Assembly (NCBI RefSeq): GCF_026151205.1
Contig: NC_087076.1
Span: 4,363,902-4,427,901 of the forward strand
Source: Bolinopsis microptera
Taxonomy: Eukaryota; Ctenophora; Tentaculata; Lobata; Bolinopsidae
Reading direction: 5' to 3'
Length of the DNA stretch: 64,000 bases
The position numbers and the translations under genes were made by a program. Below the pieces are notes generated by a model. The model made no database searches. It was not told the origin of the DNA and worked only from the letters and a program-made list of their open reading frames with translations. Of this stretch, positions 37,287-45,467 are shown in pieces (the first letter of the stretch is position 1; each line of letters starts with the position of its first letter).

Positions 37287-37730
37287 TTAAGATTCAATAA
37301 AATTTTTTATAGCAATACATTTTGCCTTGGCACAATATCTGGCATTGTGTGACCTAAAACAGTTTGCATCTGGCAACACATCTGGCATCTGAAATCCTAA
37401 TTCCTGTACATTTGTAACTATAGTTGTTGGTAGAATGTTTTGAATAAATTTCAAGGTAAGATCGTTGTAGGTATACACATGATATTCTTGAAATCTCCAA
37501 AATATTTCGTTCATCTTCTCGTAGGGAAACCAGCCATCATGATAGGACAGGTTGTTGAGGTTCTTGGTGGCATACCGTATGGTTCTTTTATCAACATCAT
37601 TTAGATCTCGATTCATAGGGGGTTTCACAAGGTAGTGGTTGAATTCATTGTTGATAAACATACAGCAGATTTCTTTGACGATAAAACCGCTCGGTAAAGT
37701 ATATCCGTCTGTAGTGATGTAGACATTCAT
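37287..37730 (-). CDS. Conserved Polinton accessory protein, 147 aa, possible nuclease fold
   Basis: ATG 37730, with a TATA box (complement of TTTATAGC, 37791-37798) 61 bp upstream. The pattern of an early strand (VYITTDGYTLPSGFIVKEIC), a KPP motif after a long loop (HYLVKPPMNRDL), a mid-region DGWFPYEKM and a C-terminal Cys/His cluster (CFRSHNARYCAKAKC) is familiar from Polinton-type elements and from unannotated animal proteins. The arrangement recalls degraded RNase H-like exonucleases with a terminal zinc site. Function is not established. It is the innermost gene of the left minus-strand block and converges on the polymerase fragment. Confidence 0.65.
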   Translation of the reverse strand: MNVYITTDGYTLPSGFIVKEICCMFINNEFNHYLVKPPMNRDLNDVDKRTIRYATKNLNNLSYHDGWFPYEKMNEIFWRFQEYHVYTYNDLTLKFIQNILPTTIVTNVQELGFQMPDVLPDANCFRSHNARYCAKAKCIAIKNFIES

Positions 37731-37791
37731 GATTTGAAACGTTCTGTAATTCGCAAAACAAGAAATGAAGTGAGAACATTCACCTCCCTCT

Positions 37792-38434
37792 TTATAGCTT
37801 TGCTTTCTTTACTTTAACCATAGCCTCAGAAATGCAACTGTCGTTTAAACTGTTGATGTATCTCCCAAAGTACAATGCTTGAGGAGAGCTTGTTAATAGA
37901 AAAGTTTTTCCAAGATTACAGTAAATGACAGCATCTTTTTTAAGGTCGGAACTATGAGGCAAGCTTGGCGCAAAAATTTTGTACAATGTTGGCAAGGAAC
38001 CTAAAACTTCGCCTCTGGCTTTTTCAAAATGGTTCTGAACTCTATCCAATAGTGATAGCTGATGGTGTTGGTGGAGAATATCATTTTTCATTCCATCTTG
38101 ACAACCAGGACAATCTGCTAATGTCCATGAAACGCATTTTCTTATCACATTTTCGGTGAGGAAGCCAACCCAGTCAACATTATCGTAAAATGTCATTTCA
38201 AACGAATTCAAGAATGTTTTAATGGAAATGAACTCATTTATAGAGGTTAAACTTTTCAACAAAATTTTTCACGCTTGGGTTAATATTTCGGTCAAAATAC
38301 TTGTAAACACAGAAATAAAACTCTGCAAGATTCTCAGGATGATGTCTTAACCAAATACACATTAAACGTATGGTATTTTCATCGTGAAGGCATGCTTGGT
38401 CTTGATTAATTCTACAAACCGGACAAACAACCAT
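37792..38434 (-). pseudogene. Cysteine-containing Polinton accessory gene, split by a frameshift
   Basis: The first frame starts at ATG 38434 (MVVCPVCRINQDQACLHDEN), behind a TATA box (38466-38474), and runs to TGA at 38234. The second frame (to 37792) has no ATG at its beginning; its start overlaps the first by about 30 bp and it carries the typical continuation CPGCQDGMKNDILHQHHQLS and the helical LPHSSDLKKDAVIY. One +1 shift in the A/T run near 38262-38275 would connect them, so this is best read as one gene of about 210 codons with an indel, either real, an assembly error, or a programmed shift. The CPVC and CPGC pairs suggest zinc binding. No function known. Confidence 0.6.
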
Positions 38435-38601
38435 GTTGATGGAAATTACTATCTTAGATAGTAGCTTTTATAGATATCTACTAGAGAAAGTTTAGTGCAA
38501 TTTTTTTATCGTACTACACTCTATGATCTAGGACATCAACAGTTAAGAACTGACTCATATATCTCATTAAGTCTTAAGCTTCCCTCAATATAGAAAAAAA
38601 G

Positions 38602-39135
38602 TTAGACATCAGTGCTAATAGATCTAGGAACTTTAGAAAATTTCACTCCATCAGAAGCTTGAAGGATTTTTACCCATGATTTTATAGCCTCCTCTTTTAG
38701 ATTCAAAGGAATACCTATAGCTAGCACTATCAAAACAATATACCAATAGTTTATATTATTGTATTGTGCAATTTGGGCAGAACAATTTGTAGTACATTCT
38801 TCAATCTCATCTATAATAGGTGACAGGAAAAGCAGGCTGTTGTAGTTCAATTTGGAAGTGTCTCCAACTGATTTTGTTAAATTCATAGACTTTCCATCAA
38901 TTTCAAATCCAATCCAGGAAAATGTGAATGTTGATTGATTTATTGCCGCCTCAAAAACAGTAAAGTTTTCTCCCTGGTTCAAATATAGATTTACGATTTT
39001 CTGTGACCTAAACAAATGAGCACTTTGATTTACACCCTCAAAGTAAAAATAATCTTGCTGGCCGTTTAAGTTAACAGGAAACTTGAATACAAAAGTAAGG
39101 GTTGAGATGAAATGGAAAACTACTTGGAGATTCAT
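38602..39135 (-). CDS. Type I membrane glycoprotein encoded by the Polinton
   Basis: ATG 39135, TATA box at 39171-39178, 177 aa. Residues 1-25 form a hydrophobic signal sequence (MNLQVVFHFISTLTFVFKF). The ectodomain of about 100 aa has at least five N-glycosylation sequons (NQS, NFT, NQS, NLT, NCS) and a CTTNC pair. A membrane segment follows near residue 130 (YWYIVLIVLAIGIPL), then a basic tail of about 35 aa. Nothing in the core Polinton gene set explains it. It could be a surface protein used for membrane interaction or a captured host protein; I recognise no family and make no claim of a fusion function. Confidence 0.7.
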   Translation of the reverse strand: MNLQVVFHFISTLTFVFKFPVNLNGQQDYFYFEGVNQSAHLFRSQKIVNLYLNQGENFTVFEAAINQSTFTFSWIGFEIDGKSMNLTKSVGDTSKLNYNSLLFLSPIIDEIEECTTNCSAQIAQYNNINYWYIVLIVLAIGIPLNLKEEAIKSWVKILQASDGVKFSKVPRSISTDV

Positions 39136-39180
39136 TTTTCCTGGTTTTCAATATAGTTTGTGACACATGCTTTATATAGC

Positions 39181-40278
39181 CTAATTAGAAGCATTGTATC
39201 TGTTATAGGTATCTCTGGCTAACTTGATAGAGTCCTTGATAATTGTGAAGAGGTTAATAACATCACCCCGCTTATTTCTAAGAATATTTTTTGCATTTGA
39301 TGGTGAGGCCGTTTGTAGCTGCTCCACCACACGTCGTTGTTCATTTGTTACCTGATCTCGCTGTGGTTGACAAATTGGTAGAATACCAAATGACAAGCTA
39401 AGTAGTAGATTCTGCAGTGTCGGTAAATGATTTTGAATTAATTCATCAATCTGATGGTTATTGATTAATTTTTGAATTTGAAAAATTTCCTCCATTGTTG
39501 TGCAATTAAATATCGCTTTTGTGAGACTACTCAAATCTTCGTCATCATCTTTCACAGCTTGAAGTTGTTCTGAGAGAAGTTTTATTTTTCTTTTGCATTC
39601 TCGTTCGAAATCATCCATTGCCTTTTCATGTGCATCATTCAAATCTTTAGTAGCTTTGACATGCGACTCTCGTATCTTACCAACTCTTTCATCGTATTCA
39701 GCCTTCATTTCATTACCAAAGTCACGCAATTTATCTCTATAATTCTCTTTTAGAGAATCTATTCTTTCTTCGTGCTTCTTTTTTAAATCTGTGATCTTCT
39801 TTTGACATATGTTTTCAAATTGCTTTTTAGAAGCTAAACACTCTTCATACAATTTCTTGTAGTCAATACTATCAATACTATCAACCACTGTTAGACCATC
39901 ATCAGATTGTCCATCATTGTCATAGCTGTCAACTACCTGAAGTCCTTTATCTCCTTGTCCATCATCATCAAAACTATCGACAATTTTCAGATTATCGTCA
40001 GCTTGTCCATCGTATGTTTGTGGAGTAGGATAAGTTTTGATTTCATAGTCTCTAGGTTTCTCTTTAGGATGATTATGTTTAGTTACTGGTGCTAAATCAC
40101 GTTTTTTAGCATCTGGGTGAGATGTGTTATATCCTCTAGATCGTTTACTCGAAGATGATGAACCATGTGAGTGGTTAACCAACATGAGTTTCGGTTCTGG
40201 ATGAGCAAGGCTTTTGTGTTGATACAATGTAGCGTTTGTTGGGTAAGATTTCCCACACTTATCACATTGTAAACTCAT
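39181..40278 (-). CDS. C2H2 zinc-finger and coiled-coil Polinton protein, 365 aa
   Basis: ATG 40278. The N-terminus is one C2H2 finger (CDKCGKSYPTNATLYQHKSLAH). A low-complexity segment includes three imperfect repeats of about 18 aa around GLQVVDSYDNDGQ and DDNLKIVDSFDDDGQ, then a long charged coiled coil (residues 140-245; KKHEERIDSLKENYRDKLRD). The last 100 residues are a helical domain with FGILPICQPQRDQVTNEQRR and LFTIIKDSIKLARDTYNRY, a tail I associate with proteins from other Polinton-like animal loci. It diverges from the integrase gene across a 61-bp gap that contains one TATA-like site (40304-40311). A structural or DNA-binding role is possible. Confidence 0.75.
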   Translation of the reverse strand: MSLQCDKCGKSYPTNATLYQHKSLAHPEPKLMLVNHSHGSSSSSKRSRGYNTSHPDAKKRDLAPVTKHNHPKEKPRDYEIKTYPTPQTYDGQADDNLKIVDSFDDDGQGDKGLQVVDSYDNDGQSDDGLTVVDSIDSIDYKKLYEECLASKKQFENICQKKITDLKKKHEERIDSLKENYRDKLRDFGNEMKAEYDERVGKIRESHVKATKDLNDAHEKAMDDFERECKRKIKLLSEQLQAVKDDDEDLSSLTKAIFNCTTMEEIFQIQKLINNHQIDELIQNHLPTLQNLLLSLSFGILPICQPQRDQVTNEQRRVVEQLQTASPSNAKNILRNKRGDVINLFTIIKDSIKLARDTYNRYNASN

Positions 40279-40303
40279 TTTTAAAATTACAGTGAACTCT
40301 GGG

Positions 40304-40311
40304 TATTTATA
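40304..40311. promoter_or_regulatory. TATA-like element in the divergent zinc-finger/integrase promoter
   Basis: TATTTATA on the plus strand, TATAAATA on the minus strand, 26 bp from the minus-strand ATG (40278) and about 30 bp from the integrase ATG (40340). Comparable TATA boxes precede eight other genes of the element. Confidence 0.55.
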
Positions 40312-40339
40312 GACAAGAAATATATCATGTAAAACAGAA

Positions 40340-41404
40340 ATGAATTTGAAAGACTTGTATGAAGACCCTACCTTTCCAGGGTCCTTTACTGGAAAGAATC
40401 GCTTCTACAAACAGCTTAGAAATAAAGGCCATTTAGTAAGTCCTAGAACTGTAACAAAAAGTTTAAGAGCAATTGACAGCTACACACTACACAAACCCGA
40501 TAAGAAACCTGGTTTATATCGCAGAATTTGGACCAAGGGAATTGGATACTTGTATCAGTGTGATTTAGTTGACCTCTCGAGTTTACATCAACACAACGAT
40601 GGTTACAAGTGGATTGTTACTATAATCGATACATTTAGCAAAAAAGCATGGGCTCTTAAAATGAAAAATAAGACAGCAAATTCTGTTGTAGCTGTTATGG
40701 AACCGTTCTTACGTCAGAACACTCCACAAAAAATGCAGTTTGATCAAGGAACAGAGTTTTACAACAAGAAATTTTTGCGTTTATTAAAAGATTTACGTAT
40801 AAAACACTACAGTGTTTATAGTGATAAAAAAGGGGCAATAGTTGAGCGGTTCAATAGAACATTAAAAACGCGAATGTTTAAGTATTTTACGTCTAAGGGT
40901 ACTCACCGTTGGATCGATGTTCTACAAGATCTATTAAACGGATACAATGAGAGTAAACATAGATCCATAAAGCACACTCCCAATGAAGTAACATCTGCAA
41001 ATGAAGCATTAGTTCGAAAAATATTATTCCCTAAAGTGATAAAGAAAAGTAAGTTTATGAAAAAGCACTTCAAAGTGGGGGATACGGTAAGGATAACAAG
41101 GCAAAAAAGAACATTTCAGAAAGGTTATGAACAATTATGGAGTCACGAAGTGTTTACAATAAGTCAAATCAAAGACACTTATCCTATCACATATGAGTTG
41201 AAGGACTATAAAGGTAAAGAGATTAAGGGTTCATTTTACACTAGTGAAATACAATTGGTGGATAAATCTAACAGCATTTATCAAATTGAAAAAGTTTTAG
41301 ATAAGCGTACGAGACGAGGTCAGACCGAATATCTTGTCAAGTGGCAAGGTTATCCAGACGAAGCAAACACTTGGGTACCTCAATTCGATCTCTTCAGTTT
41401 GTGA
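40340..41404 (+). CDS. Retroviral-type integrase with C-terminal chromodomain
   Basis: ATG 40340, 354 aa. The rve core carries the DDE triad: D in QCDLVDLSS, D in QFDQGTEFY and E in AIVERFNRTLK with 36 residues between the last two. A short N-terminal region precedes it, a small SH3-like barrel follows (KVGDTVRITRQ), and residues 310-354 are a chromodomain (EKVLDKRTRRGQTEYLVKWQ, then GYPDEANTWVP). It catalyses insertion of the linear element with 6-bp target duplication. The chromodomain may steer insertion to particular chromatin. All catalytic residues are present. The stop overlaps the ATPase ATG (TGATG). Confidence 0.95.
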   Translation: MNLKDLYEDPTFPGSFTGKNRFYKQLRNKGHLVSPRTVTKSLRAIDSYTLHKPDKKPGLYRRIWTKGIGYLYQCDLVDLSSLHQHNDGYKWIVTIIDTFSKKAWALKMKNKTANSVVAVMEPFLRQNTPQKMQFDQGTEFYNKKFLRLLKDLRIKHYSVYSDKKGAIVERFNRTLKTRMFKYFTSKGTHRWIDVLQDLLNGYNESKHRSIKHTPNEVTSANEALVRKILFPKVIKKSKFMKKHFKVGDTVRITRQKRTFQKGYEQLWSHEVFTISQIKDTYPITYELKDYKGKEIKGSFYTSEIQLVDKSNSIYQIEKVLDKRTRRGQTEYLVKWQGYPDEANTWVPQFDLFSL

Positions 41405-42018
41405 TGCCGATTAAGTTTCTAGCCTCCCACAACTGTATAATATTTGGACCAACAAGAGCTGGAAAGACTCAATTCATATTGGAAGTTATCAGACAAAAAC
41501 TAGTACACCCCTGGCCTAAACGGATCTTTTACATGTACAAAATAGAGCAGAGTTTTATGAAAACTTGGAATGATGAAGAAAATGTGCCGATAACATTTAT
41601 CAAAGGACTTAATTTTGATAAAATAGATACTTCTGAACCTAGTATGTTGGTTGTTGATGATTTAATTCTTAGTGATAACAAGGAAATGGCAGAATGTTTC
41701 ATTTTAGGGTCACATCACAAATCAATATCTACATTCTACATAACACAAAACCTATTCCCAAAATGTCCCTTGTTTAGACTCATGAGTTCTAACAGTCACT
41801 ATTTTGTTCTCTTTAATAGTCAACGTCATTTTAGACAAATTAACACATTGGCAAGACAAATGTTTTGTGGTGATGATTTGAAGCGTGTCACTAACGCCTT
41901 TAAAAGAACATCAAAACAGGAGAGAGGGTTCATTCTACTTAGTCTTGCACCAAGTCTACCACAGGAGCTAACTGTAATAACAGATTTTTGGGAATGGTTA
42001 CCAAGCATTTATCTCTAA
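41404..42018 (+). CDS. FtsK/HerA-type genome-packaging ATPase
   Basis: The ATG at 41404 overlaps the integrase stop; 204 aa, usual length for Polinton ATPases. Walker A is GPTRAGKT (residues 14-21), Walker B is MLVVDDLI near residue 83, and STFYITQNLF further on supplies the conserved Gln sensor. The product is expected to power DNA translocation into capsids. An upstream in-frame start in the integrase (41341) is an artefact of the overlapping frame. Intact. Confidence 0.93.
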   Translation: MPIKFLASHNCIIFGPTRAGKTQFILEVIRQKLVHPWPKRIFYMYKIEQSFMKTWNDEENVPITFIKGLNFDKIDTSEPSMLVVDDLILSDNKEMAECFILGSHHKSISTFYITQNLFPKCPLFRLMSSNSHYFVLFNSQRHFRQINTLARQMFCGDDLKRVTNAFKRTSKQERGFILLSLAPSLPQELTVITDFWEWLPSIYL

Positions 42019-42350
42019 AGCAGGCAGATATGTTGAATAAACATCGATACATACTGGAGAAGTTAGCTGCTAGTAATATGAAAAACCGTAAAATCATCTT
42101 GAAAAATTCACCTCCAGAACTTTTCAAAGTTCTTGGAATCGTGTTCAATCTTTTAGCAAATAAAAAACTGGATCTAGATAACAAACAACATCAAACTTTG
42201 AAGAAGCATAGACGTTTAATTCGATCGACAAGTGGTTTAAAAGGAGCGGGTATGAAACAGAAACTAGTTGCACAACGTGGCGGAGCATTAGCTACTATAT
42301 TAAGCACAGTTTTACCAATACTTGGAGGAATACTACAATCAATTTTCTAA
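41994..42350 (+). CDS. Small basic virion-associated protein, 118 aa
   Basis: The ATG at 41994 overlaps the end of the ATPase gene. The protein has a helical N-terminal half (LKQADMLNKHRYILEKLAAS), a basic run KKHRRLIRSTSG, then LKGAG and a hydrophobic C-terminus (LATILSTVLPILGGILQSIF). This LKKHRR...RGG...LPILGG layout recurs after the ATPase in animal Polintons. LKGAG fits the adenovirus-type protease consensus (M/I/L)xGx|G, so the hydrophobic tail could be released during maturation, as in membrane-lytic virion peptides. Processing is inference. Confidence 0.75.
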   Translation: MVTKHLSLKQADMLNKHRYILEKLAASNMKNRKIILKNSPPELFKVLGIVFNLLANKKLDLDNKQHQTLKKHRRLIRSTSGLKGAGMKQKLVAQRGGALATILSTVLPILGGILQSIF

Positions 42351-42351
42351 C

Positions 42352-42663
42352 ATGTCTCGATATATTATATCACCCTCTCACTGTAAAGATATGCATATGC
42401 TTTTACCATCAGAGGGGATCTCGGAACAAATCAAAACTATTGAACTACCAAAAGGAATCTTCCCGGATTTTAACTATAATGAGCTATTAATTAAACTTTC
42501 AAAAGCAGATGTACAACGATCCAAAGATGGACTGATTTTGATTAGATATAAACCGATTAATATCAAATATGATGATTTTGTCAATGATTGTTGTAATGGT
42601 GATTTTAAAACACATTACGAACCTATTTTCTGTCATCTTAGAGATTTTGGAATAACATTTTAA
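42352..42663 (+). CDS. Uncharacterised Polinton protein, 103 aa
   Basis: ATG 42352 directly follows the previous stop (TAACATG) and the frame ends 34 bp before the minor capsid gene. Contains SPSHCKDMHMLLPSEGIS and IKYDDFVNDCCNGDF; mixed alpha/beta composition with no membrane segment. I do not recognise it. Position inside the virion gene block suggests a capsid-related or assembly role. Confidence 0.65.
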   Translation: MSRYIISPSHCKDMHMLLPSEGISEQIKTIELPKGIFPDFNYNELLIKLSKADVQRSKDGLILIRYKPINIKYDDFVNDCCNGDFKTHYEPIFCHLRDFGITF

Positions 42664-42673
42664 CTATAAAAGG
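42664..42673 (+). promoter_or_regulatory. TATA box of the minor capsid gene
   Basis: CTATAAAAGG, 33 bp upstream of the ATG at 42698. The closest to consensus of the element's TATA boxes. Confidence 0.6.
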
Positions 42674-42697
42674 AGGAGTTTCAATTGCTTTAGCAAA

Positions 42698-43492
42698 ATG
42701 GATAACATTCACAATATCATTGTTGTTGGTGGTTATGAAGGCAATCAATCGAAATTTGTAACTCGGGTTAACCCCGTTAAAATAAAAAAAGAAGCCGAAA
42801 TTGCAGTTACATCGATTTTTCATGGTCAAGTGTTCAATATTAGTGATGATAACAACAAGATTCACTTTTACAATACAGTTAACGTGACGAATATGTTTAC
42901 ACCCATGGAAGTGCACACACTGATAACATATGGTGAACTTGATATTGAATTGAAGACAGTTACAATACCACCAGGGTTTTACCATTCAATTCATGCTATA
43001 TGTCTTGCAATAGAAGAAGAGATATCTAGTGTAATAAAACCAAAGAAATACAAACCTTTCACTGTATCACTTGATAAGCACAGACAAATTGTACAGTTAA
43101 GTTTGGATAATCTTATTATAACGAACAGAAAAGATTCACCATGGGGGCTTGTAGGTGTTGAAACTGATTTGTATAGCACATACACTCTTCAGAATACCTC
43201 GTTTGAAGGGGAATCACTACCTGCATTTATCTACATTAACATTATCGAAAACTCTTACATTAATGGAAAATTATCTAGAATTTCTTCTGTGATTCCTATA
43301 AAAACAAATCCAGGATGGAATTTTTTTCATCAAGCTCATCCATATTTTGTTTCGATAAATGTAAAGGAATTCTCAAACATCTTGATCGAGATAAGAGATA
43401 TTAATGGTAAATTCTTGAATTTCAATCCTAGTTTCAAGACAATTCTAACTCTGAGTGTACGTCCTTCTACACTATATAAGGAAAGCAATTGA
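42698..43492 (+). CDS. Minor capsid (penton, single jelly-roll) protein
   Basis: ATG 42698, 264 aa, the usual length and position for the Polinton penton-type protein just upstream of the major capsid gene. Conserved starting pattern with FVTRVNPVKIKKEAEIAVTS, then a central GELDIELKTVTIPPGFYHS and a later SPWGLVGVETDLYSTY. The fold in the family is a single jelly roll forming five-fold vertices. Intact reading frame. Confidence 0.85.
   Translation: MDNIHNIIVVGGYEGNQSKFVTRVNPVKIKKEAEIAVTSIFHGQVFNISDDNNKIHFYNTVNVTNMFTPMEVHTLITYGELDIELKTVTIPPGFYHSIHAICLAIEEEISSVIKPKKYKPFTVSLDKHRQIVQLSLDNLIITNRKDSPWGLVGVETDLYSTYTLQNTSFEGESLPAFIYINIIENSYINGKLSRISSVIPIKTNPGWNFFHQAHPYFVSINVKEFSNILIEIRDINGKFLNFNPSFKTILTLSVRPSTLYKESN
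43471..43480 (+). promoter_or_regulatory. TATA box for the protein VI/X-like gene
   Basis: ACTATATAAG, 39 bp upstream of the ATG at 43510, located within the last codons of the minor capsid gene. Confidence 0.5.
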
Positions 43493-43509
43493 GAGAAGAG
43501 AAAATTAAA

Positions 43510-43893
43510 ATGGAGGAATTTAACTCTAGCTATCTGAAAAGTAGACCATACCATGCTGTGTTTGTACAGCAAGGTGGGTCTTCAGATATGGACCGATATA
43601 TTTACGGTATGCAGGGAGAAGGGTTGGGAAGTTTTCTTGGTTCCTTACTAAAGAAAGCGTTACCACTCGCTGGACAGGCTATAAAAGCAGTAGCTAAATC
43701 AGCAAAACCAATTGCAATCGCTGCTGGTAAAGAACTACTTACTGCTGGAGCAAAACAGGGAGCAAAAAAGTTAAAACGTTTAGCTAATACTTCTGGGGCA
43801 AAACAGGGAGAAAAAAAGTTAAAACGTTTAGCTAATACTCAAGTGACACATAAACATCACTCCAAACGTAAAAGAAAATGGCGAAATTTGTAA
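43510..43893 (+). CDS. Protein VI/X-like minor virion protein
   Basis: ATG 43510, 127 aa; an upstream in-frame TTG is not needed. After a Tyr-rich leader (RPYHAVFVQQGG) comes YGMQGEGLGSFLGSLLKKA, an amphipathic helix, then KAVAKSAKPIAIAAGKELL. MQGEG fits the (M/I/L)xGx|G cleavage consensus of adenovirus-type proteases. Two tandem copies of a 15-aa segment, GAKQGAKKLKRLANT and GAKQGEKKLKRLANT, precede a basic tail (HHSKRKRKW) likely to bind DNA. The last codons overlap the major capsid ATG by 16 bp. Confidence 0.8.
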   Translation: MEEFNSSYLKSRPYHAVFVQQGGSSDMDRYIYGMQGEGLGSFLGSLLKKALPLAGQAIKAVAKSAKPIAIAAGKELLTAGAKQGAKKLKRLANTSGAKQGEKKLKRLANTQVTHKHHSKRKRKWRNL

Positions 43894-45467
43894 ACTCTAG
43901 TGATTCAATGTCATCTTCTCTCCTTCTATGGAATGACACACCTACACAAGTTTCGATTCAAGAGACTTACGATTTGAAAGTGTGGCCTGTAACAAATTTA
44001 TTCAACGAGGGACCCATAAATTTCAACATACCACCACAACCGAAAGGACTTTTAACGGATTTACACATAGTTACCAAGGTGAAGCTAATGCAAAATGGTC
44101 GAGATATCAGCACACGAGCAAAAGATGTTTCTGTAGTTAACAATATTGCAAACAGTCTATGGGGTGAAGTTTCAGTTGTAACAGGAAATCGCATTGAGTT
44201 ATGTCAAAGTATGCGGAATGCTTATGCTTACCAGAGTTTCTTGAATCAGACTCTAAGCTCGGATCAAAACCGTGATGGGTATTTGTTCTACAACGAAGGA
44301 TTCCTGATGGATGAAGGTGTAACAAAAACATCTGAGGAAAATCTAAGAACATTTTGGAGGTGGGATGAAATTGATAGAAATATAACTTTATGGGATGATC
44401 TTGAATCTGTTCCAGGATTTGAGTCTCTTAAAGAGGGGATTGCTGCAAAAAGGGATTATGCGTTTGATATGGAAATACCAATGGATATCGATTATAGGAG
44501 CGAAATGTTAGAGGTTATTAAGAATGGAAATTCAGATCTAGATGGTGATGATCTTGAAATAGAGTATCAGAATCAAATGTCACAAGTGGATAATTGGGTT
44601 CCAACTCAAACAAATCCAGCTGCCAGTAAAAGAAGTACTCTTTTCAATAGAGGAAAAAATGTTACTCTAAACACCAAATTTCACTGTCCATTGTTAAACA
44701 CTACAAAATGTTTACCTACAAATATGAATTTGAGAATGAGTCTAACTAAAAATACTGACGATTTCTTGCTTTTGTGCAAAGCAGATACTGGATATAGTTT
44801 GGTTATTGAAGATTGTTTTCTTAACATTACTTACTATCGAGTAAGGGATGAAATTTTAGAAATGATTGAGGAGAGACTTAAAAAAGATCCTATTCCATAT
44901 TTCATTTCTAGACCTGAAATCATAGTACGTCCGGTAACGCAATCATCGAGGATAGTTAGAATAAATGATATTTTTGCAAACTCTATTCTTCCTCCATATG
45001 CATTCTTTATGTTGCAGAGGAGTCGTGACTTTGATGGACATATGCCCTCAAATCCTTTTATTATGATACCTTACAAAAAATTTCAACTTTACCGTGATGG
45101 TGTTCCAGTCTTTGCTGATCCTTTAGAAGTTGGTAGTATCAGAAAAATTGGTGAGAATAACTTCCAATTCAAAGAATTTGGTGAGTATCTACGACAACTT
45201 TACCGCACCTTGGGTAAGGATACCCAAGGATCATGTCTTATAAATGAGAACAACTTTCATTTGAATTTCATGACTGCAATAAGCTTCGGTGCTGATAGAT
45301 CTAGTATAAATGATCGTCATCTGAATCTTCAAGAGAAAGCAAGTACCAGCATTGAAATAGATCTCGGAACAGAGACTTTTCCAGAAGATCTCATACTAAT
45401 TGTTTATGCTGTCTTTGACAGACAAATTCAAATAGATTCCGATCGTATTGTACGCATCATTGAATAA
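43878..45467 (+). CDS. Major capsid protein (double jelly-roll)
   Basis: ATG 43878, 529 aa, within the usual size of Polinton hexon-like proteins. Starts with the familiar WNDTPTQVSIQETYDLKVWP and INFNIPPQPKGLL, and has KFHCPLLNTTKCLPTNMNLR before the second barrel and CLINENNFHLNF near the end. The family forms trimeric pseudo-hexagonal capsomers. No stop or frameshift. It ends one base before the protease ATG. Confidence 0.93.
   Translation: MAKFVNSSDSMSSSLLLWNDTPTQVSIQETYDLKVWPVTNLFNEGPINFNIPPQPKGLLTDLHIVTKVKLMQNGRDISTRAKDVSVVNNIANSLWGEVSVVTGNRIELCQSMRNAYAYQSFLNQTLSSDQNRDGYLFYNEGFLMDEGVTKTSEENLRTFWRWDEIDRNITLWDDLESVPGFESLKEGIAAKRDYAFDMEIPMDIDYRSEMLEVIKNGNSDLDGDDLEIEYQNQMSQVDNWVPTQTNPAASKRSTLFNRGKNVTLNTKFHCPLLNTTKCLPTNMNLRMSLTKNTDDFLLLCKADTGYSLVIEDCFLNITYYRVRDEILEMIEERLKKDPIPYFISRPEIIVRPVTQSSRIVRINDIFANSILPPYAFFMLQRSRDFDGHMPSNPFIMIPYKKFQLYRDGVPVFADPLEVGSIRKIGENNFQFKEFGEYLRQLYRTLGKDTQGSCLINENNFHLNFMTAISFGADRSSINDRHLNLQEKASTSIEIDLGTETFPEDLILIVYAVFDRQIQIDSDRIVRIIE

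Noticed and set aside
41939..45000. Several 60-115-codon antisense frames under the integrase, ATPase and capsid genes
   Set aside because: They shadow conserved plus-strand genes and lack any family resemblance.
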